From Gemmobacter caeruleus (GTDB taxonomy: Bacteria; Pseudomonadota; Alphaproteobacteria; Rhodobacterales; Rhodobacteraceae), in NCBI RefSeq assembly GCF_008271655.1, contig NZ_VKKX01000052.1:62001-126000 (forward strand): 64,000 bases of DNA, given 5' to 3'. The position numbers were made by a program, and so were the translations under genes. Positions 60,949 to 64,000 of this stretch are shown in pieces (the stretch's first letter is position 1; every line of letters starts with the position of its first letter). A model generated the notes under the pieces. That model was not told where the DNA came from. It saw only the letters and a program-made list of their open reading frames with translations, and did not search any database.

Positions 60949-61734
60949 TTACGCCGTGCCGAACAGCACTCCGCAGAGATCCGACGCCGGATCGGCCAGC
61001 GCGTCGATCACGTCGAAATGGTGCCGCCCGGGGGCGACCGACCAGGGGCAGGCCCAGCGTTCCGACAGAAGCCGCGCCTGCCACAGAAAGGCCGGGCGTT
61101 CCTGCCCGCCGACATGGACATGGGCGGCGATGCCGGGGCGCGGGGTCAGCCGGGCGGGGCTTTGCCTGGCACATTCCGCCGCATCCAGCCGCAGCGTCGC
61201 GTTCATGCCGGTCTGCATCAGCGGCGCCAGATCGGCCAGCGGCGAGATCGGCACCACCCGGCGCAGCCCGGGCAGGGCGATATCGTCGCAGGCCATGCGC
61301 GCCGACAGATGCCCGCCCGCCGAATGGCCGGTCACCACCAGGGGCAGGTCGGGCAGCCGGGCGGCGGCAGCGGTGCAGGCGGCGGCAACCTCTTGCACCA
61401 TATCGGAAATCCGGGCTTCGGGTGCCAGGGTGTAAGACGGCATGGCACAGGCCCAACCGCGTGCCAGCGCGCCGGCGGCCAGATGCGACCAGCCCTCGCG
61501 CCCGAAGGCCATCCAGTAGCCGCCATGCACAAAGACCAGCAACCCGCGCGGCGCGGTCTCGGGCAGGAACAGATCGAAACGATGGCGCGCGCCCGGCCCA
61601 TAGGGCAGGTCGCATTGCGCCCGGTCGCCCAGACCCGCGCGGAACGCCGCACTTGCGGCCTGCCAGCGCGGCGGAAAGCCGTCAGCCCCCGCGATATGGG
61701 CGCCATTGGCGTAATCGTCAGACAGATCCTGCAT
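60949..61734 (-). CDS. Alpha/beta hydrolase, kynurenine-formamidase-like
   Basis: 261 residues from ATG 61734 (MQDLSDDYANGAHI). Oxyanion motif LLVFVHGGYWMAFGREGW, nucleophile serine in VVTGHSAGGHLSARM, and His in APGRHHFDVIDAL near the end make a complete triad. HGGYW and GHSAGG are typical of the BNA7/arylformamidase-type esterases. No tryptophan-degradation genes are near, so the substrate stays open. It follows phoB on the same strand by 73 bp but is probably independent of the pho operon. Confidence 0.85.
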   Translation of the reverse strand: MQDLSDDYANGAHIAGADGFPPRWQAASAAFRAGLGDRAQCDLPYGPGARHRFDLFLPETAPRGLLVFVHGGYWMAFGREGWSHLAAGALARGWACAMPSYTLAPEARISDMVQEVAAACTAAAARLPDLPLVVTGHSAGGHLSARMACDDIALPGLRRVVPISPLADLAPLMQTGMNATLRLDAAECARQSPARLTPRPGIAAHVHVGGQERPAFLWQARLLSERWACPWSVAPGRHHFDVIDALADPASDLCGVLFGTA

Positions 61735-61807
61735 CGCGCGCCCCTTCCGCATCCGGGCCGCAGAGTGCCGCCGCCCGTGCGGATTGGCAAGCCGCCCTCA
61801 GCCGCCC

Positions 61808-62500
61808 TCAGCCGAGCGCGTAGCCCGCGCCGCGCACCGTGCGCAAGGGATCTTCGCCGCCATGCTGCATCAGCGCCTTGCGCAGCCGCCCGATATGCAC
61901 ATCCACCGTCCGGGTATCGACATAGATGTCGCGCCCCCAGACCCGGTCCAGCAGGGCCTCGCGGCTCCAGACCCGGCCGGGCTTTTCCATGAAGGTGGTC
62001 AGCAGGCGGAACTCGGTCGGGCCCAGCTTGAGCATCGCGCCCTGACGGGTGACGCGATGGGTTTCCGGGTCGAGCAGGATATCGCCGAATTCCAGCACCA
62101 CCCCGGCGGTCGAGGGGCGCACCCGGCGCAGTTGCGCCCGCGCCCGCGCCATCAGTTCCAGCACGGAATAGGGCTTGATGACGTAATCGTCGGCCCCGGT
62201 TTCCAGCCCGCGCACGCGATCCACCTCTTCGGCGCGGGCCGACAACAGGATGATCGGGATCGCGCGGGTTTCGGGGCGCATCTTCAGGCGGCGGCAGACC
62301 TCGATCCCCGAAAGGTTGGGCATCATCCAGTCGAGGATGATGATGTCGGGGGCGGTTTCCTCCACCAGCATCATCGCCTCCTCGCCATCGGCGGCCTGGG
62401 TGACGGCAAAGCCCTCGGCCTCCAGATTATAGGCCAGAACCTCGCGCTGTGCCGGCTCGTCCTCGACCAGAAGCACCGTGGGCTGTTCGTGTCGCGCCAT
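61808..62500 (-). CDS. phoB: Phosphate regulon response regulator PhoB
   Basis: 230 residues from ATG 62500. Receiver domain with phosphorylated Asp in DIIILDWMMPNLSG, Thr/Ser in ILLSARAEE and Lys in DDYVIKPYS. OmpR-type winged helix: LGPTEFRLLTTFMEKPGRVW and DTRTVDVHIGRLRKAL. Last gene of the pst-phoU-phoB operon; phoR is not adjacent in the window. Starts 4 bp after phoU. Confidence 0.95.
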   Translation of the reverse strand: MARHEQPTVLLVEDEPAQREVLAYNLEAEGFAVTQAADGEEAMMLVEETAPDIIILDWMMPNLSGIEVCRRLKMRPETRAIPIILLSARAEEVDRVRGLETGADDYVIKPYSVLELMARARAQLRRVRPSTAGVVLEFGDILLDPETHRVTRQGAMLKLGPTEFRLLTTFMEKPGRVWSREALLDRVWGRDIYVDTRTVDVHIGRLRKALMQHGGEDPLRTVRGAGYALG

Positions 62501-62504
62501 CTGT

Positions 62505-63230
62505 TCAGGCCCCCGCATCCGGGGCGACCGACAGGGCGGTGACGCCGGTTTCCTTGGGGCGTTCGTCCTCGGGCATGCGGCCCTCGACCAGATAGATCAC
62601 CTGTTCGGCGATGCCGGTCGCGTGGTCACCCACCCGTTCGATGTTCTTGGCGATGAAATGCAGATGCATGCAGGGGGTGATGGTGCGGGTATCCTCAAGC
62701 ATATGCGTGAGGAATTCGCGGAACAGCCCGTTATACATCTGGTCGATCTCGCGGTCGCGCTGGCGCACATCGGCGGCCATGCGGGTATCGCGGGCGATAT
62801 AGGCATCCAGCGCATCCTTGAGCTGCATCACCACCGCGCGGCTCATCCGGCGGATCGACCCGGTGGCGCCGTCGATCGGCATCATGCCATTCAGCACGAC
62901 CGAGCGTTTGGCCAGGTTCTTGGCGTAATCGCCGCAGCGTTCCAGATTGGCCGCGATGCGCATCACCGTCAGCACGGTGCGCAGGTCGCTGGCCGTGGGG
63001 CCGCGCAGTGCGATCAGGCGGGCGCATTCGGTATGGACCTGTTCCTCCAGCGCGTCGATCACCTTGTCATCGGCGCGCACCCGGGCGGCCAGTTCCTCGT
63101 CGCGGGTATCAAGGGCCTGGGCGGCATCCAGAAGCGCGGTTTCCACCAGCCCGCCCATCTTCATCACCATGGCCTGCACGCCCTCCAGATCGCGGTCGAA
63201 GGACGAAACGATGTGCTTTTCGCTGTGCAT
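62505..63230 (-). CDS. phoU: Phosphate signalling protein PhoU
   Basis: 241 residues from ATG 63230 (MHSEKHIVSSFDRDLE). Two three-helix bundles with the metal-binding repeats VIDALEEQVHTECARL and IERVGDHATGIAEQVIYLV. Represses PhoB activation when phosphate is high and works with the Pst transporter. Lies 13 bp behind pstB. Confidence 0.95.
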   Translation of the reverse strand: MHSEKHIVSSFDRDLEGVQAMVMKMGGLVETALLDAAQALDTRDEELAARVRADDKVIDALEEQVHTECARLIALRGPTASDLRTVLTVMRIAANLERCGDYAKNLAKRSVVLNGMMPIDGATGSIRRMSRAVVMQLKDALDAYIARDTRMAADVRQRDREIDQMYNGLFREFLTHMLEDTRTITPCMHLHFIAKNIERVGDHATGIAEQVIYLVEGRMPEDERPKETGVTALSVAPDAGA

Positions 63231-63243
63231 GAACTGCCCCCGC

Positions 63244-64000
63244 TCAGCCGATACGGCCGGTAATGTAGGATTCGGTGCGCGGATCGCGCGGATTGGTGAA
63301 GATCTGGCCGGTCTCGCCGAATTCGACCAGATTGCCGAGATGGAAGAACGCCGTGCGCTGGCTGACGCGGGCGGCCTGCTGCATCGAATGGGTGACAATC
63401 ACGACCGAGAACTGGCTGCGCAATTCGTCGATCAGCTCCTCCACCTGCGCGGTGGCGATCGGGTCGAGCGCGGAACAGGGTTCGTCCATCAGCAGCACCT
63501 CGGGCGAGGTGGCGATGGCGCGGGCGATGCAGAGGCGCTGTTGCTGGCCCCCCGACAGGCCGGTGCCGGGCGCCGACAGGCGGTCCTTCACCTCGTTCCA
63601 GAGGGCGGCCTTTTTCAGCGCGGTCTCCACCACCTCGTCCAGATCGGCTTTTGACCGGGTCAGCCCGTGGATCTTGGGGCCGTAGGCCACATTGTCATAA
63701 ATCGACTTGGGAAAGGGGTTGGGCTTCTGGAACACCATCCCCACCCGGGCGCGCAGCGTCACCGGGTCCACCCGCTTGTCGTAGATATCCTCGCCCTCCA
63801 GCAGGATCTGGCCCAGAACGCGGGCCGAGGCGACGGTGTCGTTCATCCGGTTCAGGCAGCGCAGGAAGGTGGATTTGCCGCAGCCCGACGGGCCGATGAA
63901 AGCGGTGACGGTATTTTGCAGGATGTCGATATCCACATCCTTGAGCGCGTGGTTGTCGCCGTAATAGACCTGCACGCCCCGCGCGGTCATCTTGGCGGTC
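63244..64000 (-). CDS. pstB: Phosphate ABC transporter ATP-binding protein PstB, 5' end cut by window edge
   Basis: About 252 codons, open at the right edge. An internal ATG at 63990 exists, but the frame continues upstream (TAK before [16 protein letters not shown]), and family members have a longer N-terminus, so the start lies outside. Walker [21 protein letters not shown], signature [14 protein letters not shown], Walker [14 protein letters not shown], switch His in [13 protein letters not shown]. Supplies energy for PstCA. Confidence 0.95.
   Translation of the reverse strand, partial: TAKMTARGVQVYYGDNHALKDVDIDILQNTVTAFIGPSGCGKSTFLRCLNRMNDTVASARVLGQILLEGEDIYDKRVDPVTLRARVGMVFQKPNPFPKSIYDNVAYGPKIHGLTRSKADLDEVVETALKKAALWNEVKDRLSAPGTGLSGGQQQRLCIARAIATSPEVLLMDEPCSALDPIATAQVEELIDELRSQFSVVIVTHSMQQAARVSQRTAFFHLGNLVEFGETGQIFTNPRDPRTESYITGRIG

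Overview
This is a GC-rich alphaproteobacterial chromosome segment, most likely from the family Rhodobacteraceae (Paracoccus/Rhodobacter relatives). The evidence is the rhaRSTPQMK/rhaDI rhamnose locus, a RpoE-ChrR pair of the R. sphaeroides singlet-oxygen type beside its usual fatty-acid genes, a pst-phoU-phoB operon, PtsP, a SAM-II riboswitch on metZ, and several RTX proteins. I cannot fix the genus. No rRNA, tRNA or CRISPR was seen. The window cuts ptsP at the left edge and pstB at the right edge.

Layout. 1-8.2 kb: housekeeping genes. These are ptsP, EcsC-like and GNAT genes on the minus strand, a plus-strand mtnP / SDR-DoxX / DUF2269 / apt operon that links methylthioadenosine cleavage to adenine salvage, and lysC on the minus strand. 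8.4-11.0 kb: an AT-richer scar. It holds a decayed IS5-family remnant, an intact IS903-type element with a 9-bp target duplication, short or broken reading frames, and a bestrophin gene whose C-terminus is lost at the scar edge. 11.8-17.0 kb: a FecR-domain protein, a CHASE2-adenylate cyclase, a Crp-type regulator with an intact cyclic-nucleotide signature, and an RTX protein. An 18-bp palindrome lies between the last two. 17.0-24.9 kb: mntH/mntR with a shared operator, an AlkB-like hydroxylase, lysoplasmalogenase, ftsY, two transporter/membrane genes, a GST and an NTF2-like protein. 24.9-26.2 kb: promoter, SAM-II riboswitch, terminator and metZ. 26.2-36.9 kb: the complete L-rhamnose uptake and catabolism locus.

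37-49 kb contains an ECF-sigma regulon that can be read from the DNA. Four intergenic sites match TGATC(C/T)-N16-CGTAT. They lie upstream of folE2, of the operon FAD oxidoreductase / DUF1365 / Cfa-like methyltransferase, of rpoE-chrR-SDR, and of a DUF2177 gene. Two tandem trkH genes sit inside this stretch. 49-54.7 kb: an NDUFS4-like protein, small envelope proteins, argP / ACT-domain / argO, an EamA transporter and ugd. 54.9-60.8 kb: a 1309-residue RTX protein with a repeated, propeller-like N-terminus, facing a serralysin-type protease that has a PPC domain inserted in its catalytic domain. 60.9-64 kb: an alpha/beta hydrolase, then phoB, phoU and pstB on the minus strand.

The two most interesting items are the self-contained cAMP module at 11.9-17.0 kb and the four-promoter RpoE regulon, which appears to include folE2.
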